A stretch of DNA of 64,000 bases from Dactylorhiza incarnata (GCA_033032865.1 JAWHQI010000170.1:2849001-2913000); one strand, 5' to 3'; positions 1 through 11,440 are shown, counted from the first letter of the stretch. Notes: generated from the sequence alone by a model not told the origin. Program-made: numbers and translations.

Positions 1-257
1 CATCTGGCGAGTATCTGCTGCTGCTCGCACAAGCCTGGCTGATACTCGCTCAGGTCTTCTGTGGTTGCCGGACACTTTGGGGCGACATACGGGATACTCG
101 GCACGTATCTTCGACCATAGTCGCCCTTCTGGCGAGTATTTAGCCAATACTCGCCGACCTTCTTTTGCTCCTGCTGGCTGATTTGTCTTGCCTCTTTGAC
201 TTTGACCTGCCTACGTGGCCTTGAGTGGGTCCTACCCTCGGAGAATAAGGGTTGTAC
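1..257 (-). mobile_element. Partial gypsy-type LTR (B-like family)
   Basis: Its right end matches the right end of the LTR copies at 49.4-61.4 kb: GGCGAGTAT motifs, a run of TTTGACTTTGACCT, then GAGAATAAGGGTTGTACA. The LTR stops at 257 and copia gag sequence resumes at 258, so it inserted into the gag gene. The rest of the insertion lies left of the window, so its length and target duplication cannot be checked. By analogy with the complete copies the element reads on the minus strand. Confidence 0.7.
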
Positions 258-678
258 ACTCTGCACACAGGTTCTTCACCTTCAAGAAGAAGGTGGATAT
301 CGACAACTCTCCCTGAGTGGACCGCGCCAACTCATTCTCTAGGAACTGTAGCTGCGCTACGTTCTTCTTGTTGAATAGCCCATCAAGGGCACTCCAGATC
401 TCTGACGCTGACTTGCACCCCATGATGTGGTCGAACAAGTCAGGAGAGATAACTCTCTTCAAGGTGAACTCCGCCTTGGCATTGGTCTTCCTCCACGCTC
501 TCACAGCTAGACCATTGTCATCGATAGGAAACACTTCTGCCTGCTCTTCTCCTCCAACGACCTCCCATAGGTCCTCTCCAAGCAGGTAGCTCTCCATGCA
601 TGACTTCCACTTCTTGTAGTTGGTCTGGGTGAGCAGCTCAATGCCTAGTCCTCTCGCATATCCTCCTCCGCCGTCCAT
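258..678 (-). pseudogene. Truncated Ty1/copia gag
   Basis: This is the N-terminal part of a copia gag polyprotein, about 140 residues from the ATG at 678 (MDGGGGYARG start) to the point where an LTR fragment interrupts it at 257. It is nearly the same protein as the gag starting at 19996 on the plus strand, but here the frame is open through both the Trp (YKKWKS) and the FPIDDNG region that are mutated in that copy. Gag would package the element RNA in the cytoplasm. It sits about 60 bp downstream of the PBS and LTR at 731-1848, as expected for a 5' end. Protease, integrase and RT are lost or lie outside the window. Confidence 0.85.
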
Positions 679-730
679 CTTGGATGTCTACCTTGAACCT
701 TGATAGCACGCGCCGCTTCAGCAACCTACC

Positions 731-740
731 TCTGATACCA
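731..740 (-). promoter_or_regulatory. Copia primer-binding site
   Basis: The minus strand reads TGGTATCAGA directly after the LTR end ...TTTAACA. This is the usual plant copia PBS, complementary to the 3' end of initiator tRNA-Met. Confidence 0.85.
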
Positions 741-1148
741 TGTTAAATTTTTGTGTGCTTTTACCAAGTACAAGAAACCAATGATGAACAGAACGAAGTA
801 ACTCTTTAACTAGGCAGTTGATTTACAAAGAGAGAAGCTGACTACAAGGTGCATACACCTTGAATCACGTCAGCTGAAATATATGAAAACAAAAAACTTG
901 TCGCGGACAAGGTCCGCTTCTCCACTAGGTGCCGTTGAGCTTGTCAACGCACTCTCCACTTCAACTCACTCAACCCTGCACTCTTCACCTCACAGTGCAC
1001 TCTCCACCTCTCGCTGAGGTGCGGGTTGGGGTTGGACCTCTTGGGGTGTAGGCACACTCTCACTCTCACTCACTTGAAGTTTCTCTCTCTTCAAGTTCTC
1101 TTTCTCTCTCTTGAATCTCTCTCTTCGCATTCACACATTCACACTAAA

Positions 1149-1182
<34 letters not shown>

Positions 1183-1848
1183 ATTTATAGGAAAACACAA
1201 TGAGGGTAGGGTTGGGGGGGGGGGGGACACCACCACCTTGCATGCATGCATCACATCACCTCACATGCACTCACAACACTTCACAAGCTTCACTCGGCAG
1301 CAACCACACAGCCCCCCCTTCCTCTCACTTCCTCAACTCGTCAAGGCCAAGGCCCACTCGCCAACACCTCTAGGCAACCCACTCGGCAACACCATACAGC
1401 AGCCCCCCTCATCACACTTCTTCCTTCACAAGAGCTCCACTTGGAAGCCCAACTCAAGGCCCACTCGCCTCTTCCAAATGGCAGCCCACACTAGGACAAC
1501 ACTCTTGCCAACTTTAGCACACAGCCCACTCGCCTGCACACTCTCACATTCACTCCACTCGCCACCCCCCTTCTCATTCCACTCGGCAGCCCAAAGAAGG
1601 AATCCACTCGGCACATCACCTCCAAGCAGCCAGCACACTTCACTAGGCAACACACCTCCATGCTCCACTCGCACATGCACTGCAGCCTCCCTTCACTCCA
1701 CTCGGCAAGGCTAGAAGAACCACTTCAACATGGCAGCAACACCTCCATTCTTCCACTCGCCAACCAAGGTAGCAGCCCACTCGCCTGCCACCTTCATCCA
1801 CTCGCCTGCCACCTCCCACTCGCCCCCTTCTCACTTCAATTTTCAACA
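741..1848 (-). mobile_element. Copia 5' LTR (minus strand)
   Basis: On the minus strand it runs from TGTTGAAAATTG to AAATTTAACA (about 1.1 kb) and abuts the PBS at 740. A TATA box (CTATAAATAC, minus) lies at 1181-1190, with a 33-base G run on the plus strand immediately upstream of it in transcription order (1149-1181 shares its edge) and a second G run near 1214-1227. The U3 part (about 1230-1840) is rich in CCACTCGCC-type short repeats, and open frames there are repeat artefacts. The U5 region shares GAGAAGCGGACCTTGTCCG with the copia LTRs at 19.0 and 25.6 kb, so the families are related. The outer edge at 1848 is inferred from the TG...CA rule; no second LTR is visible. Confidence 0.7.
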
Positions 1849-2652
1849 TAATCACCTGCTAAACATAACATAAATACATTTATACGTGATTGAATTACTA
1901 AAAAACACACCAAAATATATCTTTTAGGAAGTGAAATCAAAACTTTTTTTAATTTATACTTACCAAAAAGCGCATCTTAGTGTGAAGAACGATCTGTGGC
2001 GGTGGGAAGAGTTCTGTTCCTTCGGCTGCCTTCATTTTAGAGGCGTTTGGTTCCCGGCGGTGGGAAAAGTGTCTATGCCAAAATGGTGTTTTCGGGCTTT
2101 TTGGAAAGCGGTGAATCGTTCCTCTTCACGAAATGCTAAAAGAAGCTTTCCTGAAAGCTCTAATCACATTTCACCACTGATTTTTCTGCTGTCCCAGCAG
2201 TCCCAAACAGAGCCTTTGTGTGCAAACAAGCATCAGATTCTACCAAGTCCTGCAACATACCAGAATCTGATTCTTATTTGCATGAAGCCATGCAGAAGCT
2301 AGCCTTATGCACTGATTATGTATTAGCCTGGGAAATTTGAAGAGTGGGATTGGTCAATAAAATAAAATAAAGCCTTCTTCGCATAAGAAAAAGCTGGTTA
2401 AATAGAGGTTCTATTCATACAAAAAATGAAATGCATACAAACTTTATAAAATTGGGTAATAGGACTGAACTATAACTACATATGAACATGTAAATCACTG
2501 GAAGTATGCAATTTACAAAATAAAAGCAACAAAACTTCTTAAACTCTGTAAAAATCTCCCACAATTTGTCAGCCGCTAACTTCATCTTCAAGAACCATCT
2601 CCTCCTTTCATGCTGCAGCTGAGGAGAAGAAAGCCAGAGCAAAAAAAAATAA
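1849..2652. other. AT-rich intergenic stretch, no gene seen
   Basis: Unique-looking AT-rich DNA. The frame at 1931-2302 has no recognisable domain. On the minus strand, TTCTTCTCCTCAG at about 2620-2632 looks like a splice acceptor followed by about 200 bp of 3'-UTR-like sequence. This could be the last exon of a host gene, but I cannot show it. Confidence 0.3.
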
Positions 2653-3063
2653 GGCTCTGTTCGTTTGGTAGGTTTTGAGAAACAGGAATTTATTTTGGCC
2701 GAAAACCTATGGCGCAGAGGTTTTGGAAAAGTGCAAAAAACAAATTCTTATGTTCGTTTGGAGAAGGTTTTGAGAGAAAATAATGATGAACTCCGGTCAA
2801 AATGATGATGAACTCCGGCCACAATGATGATGAACAGTGTCAAAACTATTCCAAAATCCATCTAAATAGATAAGTTTTGGGCATAGAAGAATTTTTCAAA
2901 AAACAAAACTCATGGGTTTTTGGCCAAAATCAATCCCCTCTTTTAATAGGTTTTCTGTGAATGTCAATTCCTTCCTAAAAAACGTCAAACGAACACAAAA
3001 AAATGGTTTTGATATACCAAAAGCCAATTTCTTCCTCTCAAAACCCGCGAAACGAACGCAGCC
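2653..3063. mobile_element. MITE, Tourist/Harbinger-like (411 bp)
   Basis: The ends are inverted repeats, GGCTCTGTTCGTTTGG on the left and the complement of GGCTGCGTTCGTTTCG on the right, flanked by TAA on both sides (2650-2652 and 3064-3066). A TWA duplication with a GG...CC terminus is typical of PIF/Harbinger elements. There is no coding capacity. A diverged relative of almost the same length lies at 7858-8269. Confidence 0.75.
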
Positions 3064-3066
3064 TAA

Positions 3067-3799
3067 TTGTTTTTGAAAAACACAAACACGGTGTACATTT
3101 CATAGAAAGTATCCCCCCCCCCCCCCTGTTTCAACTTATCAGTCTCTTCCGCCGGCCCCAGCCTCATGTTCTTCATCGCCTCCATGAATTCCAAACAGAG
3201 ATGGGGATGAAACATAGGAACTATTATCGGAATCTCCTCTGTAAATTCGTAAAATTATAAGTTGCATTTAATAATTTTGTGCATGCAAGCTATGAACTGA
3301 AGCCCAAAAGAGAAGTTTATGTAATTTCAGAAGACAGAGGAGCCTGATATATGATTATGCTAACTCTTGGGAGAGATAAACACGAAAATGACAGAAAAGA
3401 ATACAACTTTTGAATGGGCGACGCTCTGTTAATTAGTGGATGAAGAAATCTAGGAAAGCAGGTTCTGCAGCATGTAGGAATCGGATGCCTTTTTTTTTCT
3501 TCTTCTTTTCTTTTTCACACTGCAGCAGCAGGTCTAATGCGCGCCGATTATGATGGCACAGCAGACAAAAATGCCACCCAAAAAAAAGCTGGCTTTGCAG
3601 GAAAAAAAACAAGGTGGAAAATATATGAACAGAGAACAAAATCTATACTTATGACGAGCGCAGTGGGAGATTCTAAGGCATTAATGTTTTTGAGATTCTA
3701 AGGCATTAATGTTTTTTTCTTCTTCTAAACCTTAAAATCAGCACATATGTTAGTTTAAACCATAGTTAGATTAATCTGGGGATGGGTGGCTGTATCATA
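3067..3799. other. Intergenic, no gene seen
   Basis: Contains a C run (about 3113-3127), a tandem copy of AGATTCTAAGGCATTAATGTTTTT at about 3670-3715 and AT-rich sequence. The minus-strand frame at 3433-3639 contains a polypurine-encoded Lys run and no known domain. Confidence 0.3.
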
Positions 3800-3950
3800 T
3801 AAAAGGGTTGCATCCCCGCGTTGCGAGTGTCCGGGGAAGGGTCCCACCACAAGACGAAATGTAGGCAAACATTACCCTTCAGTTTTGCAAGAGGCTGCTT
3901 CGAGAACAACAACTCAACCGATGCGCCAAGAATCACCTTCACCCACGCGG
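3800..3950 (-). mobile_element. Degenerate tRNA-derived SINE
   Basis: The sequence GTTGCGAGTGTCCGGGGAAGGGTCCCACCACAAG ... TTTGCAAGAGGCTGCTTCGAG follows the body of a very common plant tRNA-type SINE read in reverse. The part corresponding to the internal pol III B box (3900-3925) is degenerate. The ends and target duplication are not clear. The family assignment is from memory of the consensus. Confidence 0.5.
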
Positions 3951-5274
3951 AGATTCTGAGAAGTAAGGCTTTCAGCACTTCCTCTGTCCTCACATCTCAG
4001 TAGTCACTACACTGAGTTCTTTAGGGCTTCCACCCGTGGGATCGATCACGGGGGGCAACCTCCCAGACCCAAATTTTCATGTAAATTAATCGGTGTTGTA
4101 GACGTCAGCGGACATGTCCGACATAAAGGTTTTAGGAAAAATAACATATTTTAAGAGAAAATGTCATTTTTTTTAAATTATATTGATTTTATCCGATATA
4201 TTGAGCGATAATTCGAGGACAATAATTTATTCTTTCTAGTTTAGCTCTTACTATATATATATATAATAAATTTATTTAAATTATAGGATCCGACATTATA
4301 AAACATCTCCGATATATTTTCGTAATTCGAGATCCGATATTTCAAACTCAAATCGATGTGAACCCAACATCCGACATCTGCAATCTTGAAATTAATTAAG
4401 CGATTCTGTTGAATATTTTAACTAGTTGAGAAGATCAAACCTCTATTACCAGTTCAAAGTCAGAAAAAAAAAACTTGGATATGGAAATTGGGTAGATAAG
4501 AAATCCCAAAATATGTGTCATAAATGAAAAATAAGGATTCATTGAGCCAATGCCCAGTAATAGAGAGAAAACTGAGACCTGGATTAGAATTAGAGATCTT
4601 TTTTCGTTAAAATTCGACAAATTCCGAAGCCTCACTTCTGTCCAAACGAAGGGAACCTAATAAGTAAATTGTGGCACAGTTAGCACTTCACTTACCCTCA
4701 CTGGTAGAAAGAGCTCAAGGGGTCAAATCCTTCCTAAAACAATAAAAAAAACTAAGATTTCCCCCCTAAAACAAGCATTCATATTCATCTTCCAGGAGCA
4801 AGCTATAATATGAGCATCCTCAGGCTGGAATTATATTAAAGAAAATCCTGAAAATGATATCAAAATGAAGTAAAATGAGATAAATCACAAGAGAATAAAG
4901 ACAAATATAATCTTATCTTAATATTCTAAGGGAAAAAAATAGAATATAGCAGCTGTTACAGGAAAAGAAAAGCTTGCTTCAAAGAAAGGTTATCATACCT
5001 GATCTCAAAATTATCGACAATTCCACAACAACAGGTACTCTGAGGCAGAATTTAAGCTTCAGAATTGGAATTTGAAGTTAAATTTAATTGAAAATGACCT
5101 CCAAATCTAATTCCGAGTCTCCAACTTCATCCAACAGAACGAACCTGAGGGAATTTTCAATAAACATATTGCTGTTGCTTCCCGTACTAGTATAGTCTCA
5201 TCAGATCATGTGAATAAAATATTAACATGATTCAAGAACTAGCAGGTTTGTTCAGATCAAAATACTAACATCTA
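3951..5274. other. AT-rich intergenic stretch
   Basis: No recognisable coding region. On the minus strand, about 4999-5041 is bounded by TTCTGCCTCAG and GTATGATA, a possible 43-bp exon. It would only matter if a host gene runs leftward from 9.5 kb. No homology is recognised. Confidence 0.25.
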
Positions 5275-6742
5275 GGCTCCGTTTGGCACGGCGTTTTTGC
5301 ACCGGTGACTTTGGGCAAAAACGCCACCGCCATAGAATGTATGTTTGACATGACGACGGTTATGACCGCCGCCAAGAAAAAAAAAATAGTTTTGAACATA
5401 AAAGTGAATGAAGTTCCTTAGGTGAGAATGTGAGATTGGGCTGGGTGCTCACGAATGACGGTTCATAATCACCGCGTTCACACCCGCCAGGGGCGGACCC
5501 ACCCATAGACCCACCCGGGCACGTGCCCGGGTGTTAAAATTCGTGAATGTCATAAGGGTTACGCCGCTGTCCTCGCCCGCTCCTCGTGAAAGGCGAAACC
5601 CTGGAGGCTGGAGCCAAAATTTCTTCCGCCTGGACTGGATCTGGAGCCCTGATCTGTGCGACTGTGCTTGATCTCCAATTCTCCGCCCGACGCTGCCCGC
5701 TGGTATTTCTTCATCGCTTGATTCCTGCTTTATTAAACATCGAATGAATCAATGAATCCTGATATTTCTGCATCACGCCGAAATGCCGAAGTCGCCACTG
5801 GTAGCCTGGTATTTCTCCGCCAGTCCGCCGCTCACTGCTGGTATTTCACTATTTCTTCTGCTCCATAGTTCATGCTTTCATGGCTTGCTTTAAGTCTTGA
5901 ACCCTGGCGGAGAGCGGCGGATGCGAAGCGGCACTCGTGCTGTCGTGCACTGGCGGCTGGTGCAGACATCAGTAGTGACGGGCGAAGGTTTTCCTGGATT
6001 GAGAACACTAGCATTCTATTTTTCTTTGATGCTGGGCTGCCATTTTTTTTGCTTGATCTCCGATTTAGCCCATGGTTTATGATTTAGATTTAGGGCAAAT
6101 AACAAATTATTAGGCTGGGCTGCAATTTTTCTTGAAGTCTGCATTTGAACGGGAGGTAGAGCATTATAAAAAATGTTGAAATGTTGAAAAGTGAAAGCTT
6201 GCTTGAAGTTTGATTTAGTTTTCCTGAAAATGTTGAAAGCTTCCTGCTTATTGCTCAAATTTCAGATTTTAGGGATTGTTCAAATTTCAGATTTCAGATT
6301 TTAGGGATTGTTTTTGTTCAAATTTCAAATTTTAGGGATTGTGATCCTGTACAACGATTAGTTCATAGTTCATGAATCATGATTGCTTCTTGCTTATTCG
6401 TGCATTTTAGTTTTAGGACACTATCATTCATTGAAACTATATATGATTTTTATTTTCAGAAAAGGCTATTGTATTCCCAGGTGAATCGGTGATAAAGCAA
6501 GGGGGATTTCACAAACATGGTATTGAATGTTGCTTATTTATGAATTTTCCTTCTCTTATTTAGAAGAAATAGTATTTTTCAACAAGGTTAACTACATTAT
6601 TTTGGTCAATTTCAAATGCAACGTTTTCTCTGAATCTTGAATAAAAAATTATAATAAATAAATATTATTTATATGGTGCCCGGGTCGAATTAAAATCCTA
6701 GTTCCGCCATTGACGACCGCTACTGCCATGCCAATCAAAGCC
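5275..6742. mobile_element. MITE of the GGCTCCGTTTGGC family, split by a hAT element
   Basis: The left half (5275-5487) matches the MITE at 29330-29556 along its length (CATAGAATGTATGTTTGACA, TTTTGAACATAAAAGTG, GACGGTTCATA). After the hAT insertion at 5488-6712 the right end resumes (6721-6742, CATGCCAATCAAAGCC, complement of the left end). Without the insertion it would be about 235 bp. It is non-coding and probably Harbinger-like from its terminus. Confidence 0.6.
5488..6712. mobile_element. Non-autonomous hAT element (Tip100-like ends)
   Basis: It begins CAGGGGCGGACCC and ends GTTCCGCCATTG, giving short imperfect inverted repeats of the CAGGGGCGGA type seen in Tip100-like plant hATs. The flanks ACACCCGC (5480-5487) and ACGACCGC (6713-6720) are an 8-bp duplication with two mismatches. 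Subterminal GCCCGGGT blocks lie at both ends. The 1.2-kb interior has a GC-rich leader-like half and an AT-rich half with CAAATTTCAGATTTTAGGG repeats. I see no transposase frame, so mobility would need an enzyme from another copy. Confidence 0.65.
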
Positions 6743-7072
6743 AAGAGTCTAATAAGAAAATGACAATTATCACTTATGAGTGATAAATCCATTTATGAGT
6801 AAACAAATCACACCCAGAAAATTTAAAAAAGAAAAGAAATATAGTCTCACTTCAACAAAAACAATCTGCTATGTATCAATTATCATCCCAATATGAACCT
6901 AGGCATCAATCTAATTTCATCTACTCAAAAGAAATATTTCTTTTTTAAAAGAGAAAAACTGGCATACATCTAATGTAGACATCACTGCTTACATGTTTTG
7001 ATCTTTGACGAAGAAATACGCTAGCATGCGATGAATTTTTTTTTAGATTTGCTTTGATAGAATGGTGCAAAT

Positions 7073-7776
7073 TAGGGGTGCAACTCGGGTCGATTCGGAT
7101 CGGTTCCACCTAGAACCAAGAACCGATCCATATAGGTTCGGTTCCGACTTTTTGGAACCGGAACCGACCCATGTACTCAAGGTATAGAACCAGATCCGAA
7201 CCGAAAAACTCGGTTCGGTTCCGGTTCGGTTCTCGGTTCCACTCACGTATCATAATATTTTTCATATAAACTTATGTATTAGTAACTATTTTTAACTATT
7301 ATATTCTTTAAAATAAAATAATATGATCAAACAATCATATATGTTTAGAAGAGCAAAAAATGTTCATACATAATCTTCTTCAATTTTCGCTAACATGCCC
7401 TTAGAAAAGCAAAAAAAAATCAAACAATGTCGTTAACTAATTTTTGAATACAACATTATTAGACTTATATTGAAAAAACCGTGGATATGTAAGAAAGATG
7501 AAGTTCTTAGGTTTAACTTAACCTGTACTATTTTCGAAGGCTCATATTGAATGAAATAAGGATCAGATGACTCATATATTTTTAATACTTAAATTCAATA
7601 ACTCGGTTCTCGGGTCGGTTCTGGGTACCCGAATGTAAGAACCGAGAACCAAACCGAGTTGTCGGTTCTGGAAATTTTGGACCCAGAACTGAACCGAGAC
7701 ACATGAGAACCGACCCGAACCGCTCGGTTCGGTTCGGTTCGGTTCTCGGTTCTTCGGTTATTTTTGCACACCCCTA
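7073..7776. mobile_element. Non-autonomous hAT element (704 bp)
   Basis: The ends TAGGGGTGCAA and TTGCACACCCCTA are inverted repeats, flanked by a perfect 8-bp duplication GTGCAAAT (7065-7072 and 7777-7784). Both subterminal regions are dense in GGTTCGGTT / AACCGAACC blocks in opposite orientations, and the middle is AT-rich and non-coding. The 330 bp to its left (6743-7072) hold only AT-rich sequence. Confidence 0.85.
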
Positions 7777-7857
7777 GTGCAAATTACTTCTTCCTTCAAT
7801 TTGAACCTAAAAAAACCATTCTCGAAAGAAAAAAATTAACCCCAAAATAATTTCTAA

Positions 7858-8269
7858 GTTTCCATTTGACGGGTTTTTGGAGGAGGAATTTGGTTTTAGG
7901 TCCAAAACCAAAAACTTATAAGTTTTGGAGAATTATGCCAAAACTCAATTCTTTTGTTCGTTTGTAGGATGATTTTGAGGCACAAAATTTCAATCTTATC
8001 AATTATGATGTTGAGCTAAAGGATGTAATTCAAATGCAATAATTGATATTTAAGTAATAAAAATGCAAGCATATTGAAGAACTAACTAATAATATATAAT
8101 CAAAATCAACCGAATGAGGTAGGTTTTGGGGACTGCATATTTTATTAGAGTCAAAACCGATTACGAAAACCAATTCTGCCCGTGAAAAGGCGGAAACGAA
8201 CATAGGAATTGAAATTGGGATACCAAATTCCAACTCCTTTCCGCCAAAACCGTTGAAACGAACAGGGCC
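7858..8269. mobile_element. MITE, relative of the 2653-3063 copy (about 412 bp)
   Basis: The right end is the complement of GGCCCTGTTCGTTTCAACGG and the left end is a decayed version (AGTTTCCATTTGACGGG). The flanks are TAA and TTA. Length and internal order (AGGAATTTGGTTTT, AAAACTTATAAGTTTTGG) parallel the copy at 2653. Non-coding. Confidence 0.55.
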
Positions 8270-8272
8270 TTA

Positions 8273-9279
8273 TCCAAAAAAACTCAATTTTTGAAATATA
8301 ATTTTGTGGTCAATATTTGATCAAAATGGATTTTTTTTATTCAAGACATGTAGGCTTCACTGTATGTGATCTTACTTGGTCAAAGATAAAAAAAAATGTA
8401 GGCTTCACTGCCATAGTGGGATATAAGCAACACTCTCTCTTTCAAAAAAAAAAAAACACTTCAGAACACCAGTTTCAAAAAGACTGGAGGGAAGGAACCT
8501 GGAGCAGTAGCACTGTATAAAAATAGAAACAACCGCTTTATAGATAGAACCAGAAGCATCAGTAAAAGACAGCCGCATCCCCAAAGAAAGAAGCTCGCTG
8601 TTCTCGAGATTTCTCAAATTCGCCTGTTGGAAATAGAAAATCCTGGAACCAGAAATGGAAATTGGAATATATCGACAATCATTTATGAGGAAGCCATTAA
8701 AAACTTATAGTTGCAATACCTAGTTTAACAACAAAACTTCCAGAGTCCCAAAAATATTCAGTAAATGGAAAGATTCAGTCTTTGTCTAAAACGACTAAAC
8801 AAGACAGAAACGAACACATAGCACTGAACAAGATCACAGTGAATCCAATCTCATATGAGGAATACACGAAAAGGCTAATAACGACAGTGACAACAACAGA
8901 GGAGATTTTTTTCTTCCTGTTTTTAAGTTCTATAACTGAGGAGAATCGTGGTTATATAATCTTCCTTTGAGGAAACGATGATTTTTTTCTCCTGAAACAG
9001 GATCCACTGGTTCCATGTTTAGGACATAAACCAAATAGAAAATACCAGCAAGTAGTGAATAAAACAGGGGGGGGGGGGGGGGGGGGGGAATGTACAATTT
9101 TTAGAACGATCTCTCTAATCAATCAAAAAATTTTCCAGCGAACCATATTCCCCAGAATCCTAAATCAATTCCTACCGAAGAAAGACAATTTTTCCTCTCC
9201 GGGGAGCAATTCAAGGAATACAGGAACACAAATTAAAGCAGTTAACGAGATATAAACGGAGAAGAATACCATAAAAAGG
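8273..9279. other. AT-rich stretch with one possible minus-strand exon
   Basis: No clear gene. On the minus strand, TTTCTATTTCCAACAG ends at about 8623 like a splice acceptor and the following 65 bp can be read as about 20 codons to a stop. A 23-base G run is at about 9066-9088. If the promoter at 9.5 kb is real, this is where its next exon would be expected, but no protein family is recognised. Confidence 0.25.
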
Positions 9280-9285
9280 GCTCAC

Positions 9286-9541
9286 GGCGGCTGAAGACCG
9301 ACACATCTGCGGCGGAGGAAAAACAGAACCCTATTTCGCCGTTTCTTCTCGAATTCACTTGATGCAAGTACGGAACCGTCGATCTGCAAGCTCGATTACG
9401 AAGGGCTAGATCTGTTCCCGACCTGCACCAAGCGAATTGGAGAACGCGACGAGATCAGTGGATTTCGACAAGGACCGGCTCATGGAGAACGAAAACCCTA
9501 AATTCCTGAGCTCCAGATGAAGGGGAAGAGAAGCATATAAG
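9286..9541 (-). promoter_or_regulatory. Candidate host-gene core promoter and 5' leader
   Basis: Read on the minus strand, a TATA-like TTATATGC (9534-9541) is followed about 40 bp later by TTTAGGGTTTTCG, whose complement AAACCCTAA (9493-9501) is the telo-box found in many plant translation and housekeeping leaders. A CT-rich leader follows, then ATG at 9306 with seven codons and a GTGAGC donor-like site at 9280-9285. Base composition changes sharply here (GC-rich island in AT-rich DNA). The gene body to the left cannot be identified, so this is an inference from promoter grammar only. It could also be a relic or a gene fragment. Confidence 0.4.
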
Positions 9542-9786
9542 AGGCTGGAGGCGCGGGGGTCGGTAGGGCCCGCGGGATGCTTTATTCGATGCGAACCCGT
9601 ATGCGATCAGTGAAAGCATCTCCGTTGAAAGAGTGGGAGGATGAATCGGAGCCGTTGGTTTGAGTAAGTGGCATGCGGGTGCAGCGCATAAGAGAATGAC
9701 TAGTGGTGGGTCCCGCACGGCCTGGATTAAACGCGCTGCGCCAAGGAATATAAAGTGATCGGGTCAGGCAGGTGACGACGGGAATC

Positions 9787-9862
9787 CACGTGACGTGTCT
9801 CGTCGTCTATCACGTGCGTGCTCTCTGGGCATATCCTGCTATGGGCACGTGAGGATCACGTG
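9787..9862. promoter_or_regulatory. Cluster of four G-boxes
   Basis: CACGTG occurs at 9787-9792, 9811-9816, 9846-9851 and 9857-9862. The first is embedded in CCACGTGAC, the form of an ABA-response element. G-boxes bind plant bZIP and bHLH factors. The cluster lies 250-330 bp upstream of the TATA-like element at 9534 on the minus strand, a normal promoter position. Confidence 0.55.
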
Positions 9863-10349
9863 ATTAGAACAGTAAATCGTAAATAAATTTTTTAATCACA
9901 CTGCATTAATATATCTAATTATCTATATTATATCAGTGATTTTGTATATATTTCCGCGCATTATTATGTTGTTACTAGCGAATCACATTTGTCGTCGAAA
10001 TTCTCTGGATCTCTTTCTCATGTTTACTACGTCCTATCGCCGCCCTCCTCTTCCCGTGCCTTTTCCTAATCTCCCCTCTCTCTCTATTAGTGCCACCTTC
10101 TCACCCATCTACCTTGCCGAAAAATTCTATGATGTCTTTCTGAAAGAGCTCGTATGTTGTCTCATGCAAGTCTCGACAAAGATCCATCACCTCATACTTG
10201 TAATTGTATATGACCTAGGCGCGAGAAGTTTTGCTGTGGGATTCCGACGATGCCGACTTCCATAGAGGCGGTGAGGAGGCATAATCGGAGCTACCTGCAA
10301 CGACAGGCTCGGGGAGGCAAATTCTGCGAACCCAAGGACGTCTTCCATG
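9863..10349. other. Intergenic flank of gypsy A
   Basis: AT-rich then mixed sequence with no domain recognised. The plus frame at 9936-10265 has no known motif. The last five bases, GAGGC (10350-10354), are the target duplication of the element that follows. Confidence 0.3.
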
Positions 10350-10354
10350 GAGGC

Positions 10355-11440
10355 TGTTGCGGGTCACTCGACCTCTTCCAGACCGGGCGAATCGAACCGT
10401 TTTAGCCCGAGAGTGGGCCGAATGCGCAAACAGTCACAGATAACAGACAGGTGGCAAGAGAACGTTTTTAGCGTGGAAAACCCGGAAAGGGTGAAAAACC
10501 ACGTGGTCGGATCGCTGCCAGCCAAAATACACTAAGTGTTAGGGTATTACAAACAAAGTTACAAGTTCAGAGAGCGACATGCCGCTTCTCGTTACAATTG
10601 CAGTTGAAGAAAATTCTCCGAGAGTGGCAGGTCACCTCTCAGAAAAGCTAAGTGTCTTGGTGTTGTAGGAAGTCTTCAAAGTCCGAATAAGACTTCAAGT
10701 GATGAAAGAGATCTTCGAACCGCGAAGGAGATCTTCGAAGCGCGAAGGAGATCTTCGAAGGAAATCTTCAAGGAGCTCTCTCGGATGCCAACAATCAGAT
10801 CCTCTCAAATGAGGATTCAGGGTCCCTTTTATAGACTTGGCCGGGGGCGACCCAGTAATTTCGCCGTTATAACCACCGTAACTACCTGACGGGCCGATCT
10901 CGATCGTTGATCGAGAGCACACAGATCGCCACTTTCTGAATATGACAATTTCGCCCCTCGGTCAGTTCGGGCAGTTTCCGATTGCGACGTGTGAATCCTA
11001 CAATCTCAAGAAGGATAGTGGAGTTAGCAACTGTGCGCGCTATCAACTTTGCAATGTTCAAGTGCGCATGGATCAAAAGCACGCTACGAACTTAGCGATG
11101 TTAAGCGCGCGTTGAGCACCGAGCGGGAACGCCATAAAAGCATGATCGGAGTCGTGTGAGGACGACGCAAAGGGGCGGTGGGAGTGTCGTGCGTCGAGGG
11201 AGATCGACCGGCAGGCCGCGCGCGCTAGCGCGCAGGCCCCGCGCTAGCGCTCAGGTAGCGCGCACGCTAGCGCTCAGGTAGCGCGCGCGCTAGCGCTCAG
11301 GTAGCGCGCGCTAGCGTGCAGGCCACGCGCTAGCGCGCAGGCTGCGCTAGCGCGCAGGTTGCGCTAGCGCGGAGGCCCCGCGCGCTAGCGCGTAGGCCGC
11401 GCGGGCCTGCGCGCTTGCGCACACGCGCGACCTGCGCGCT
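10355..11440 (-). mobile_element. Gypsy A 3' LTR
   Basis: It aligns with the 5' LTR at 14971 over TGTTGCGGGTCACTCGAC, the TTTTTAGCGTGGAAAACCC block, the AAGGAGATCTTCGAA 18-bp repeats (about 10710-10765), the TATA box (minus, about 10828-10837) and the GCTAGCGC-rich U3 (about 11210-11420). Past the GC-rich repeats the two LTRs no longer align by eye, so the right boundary is approximate. Confidence 0.65.
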
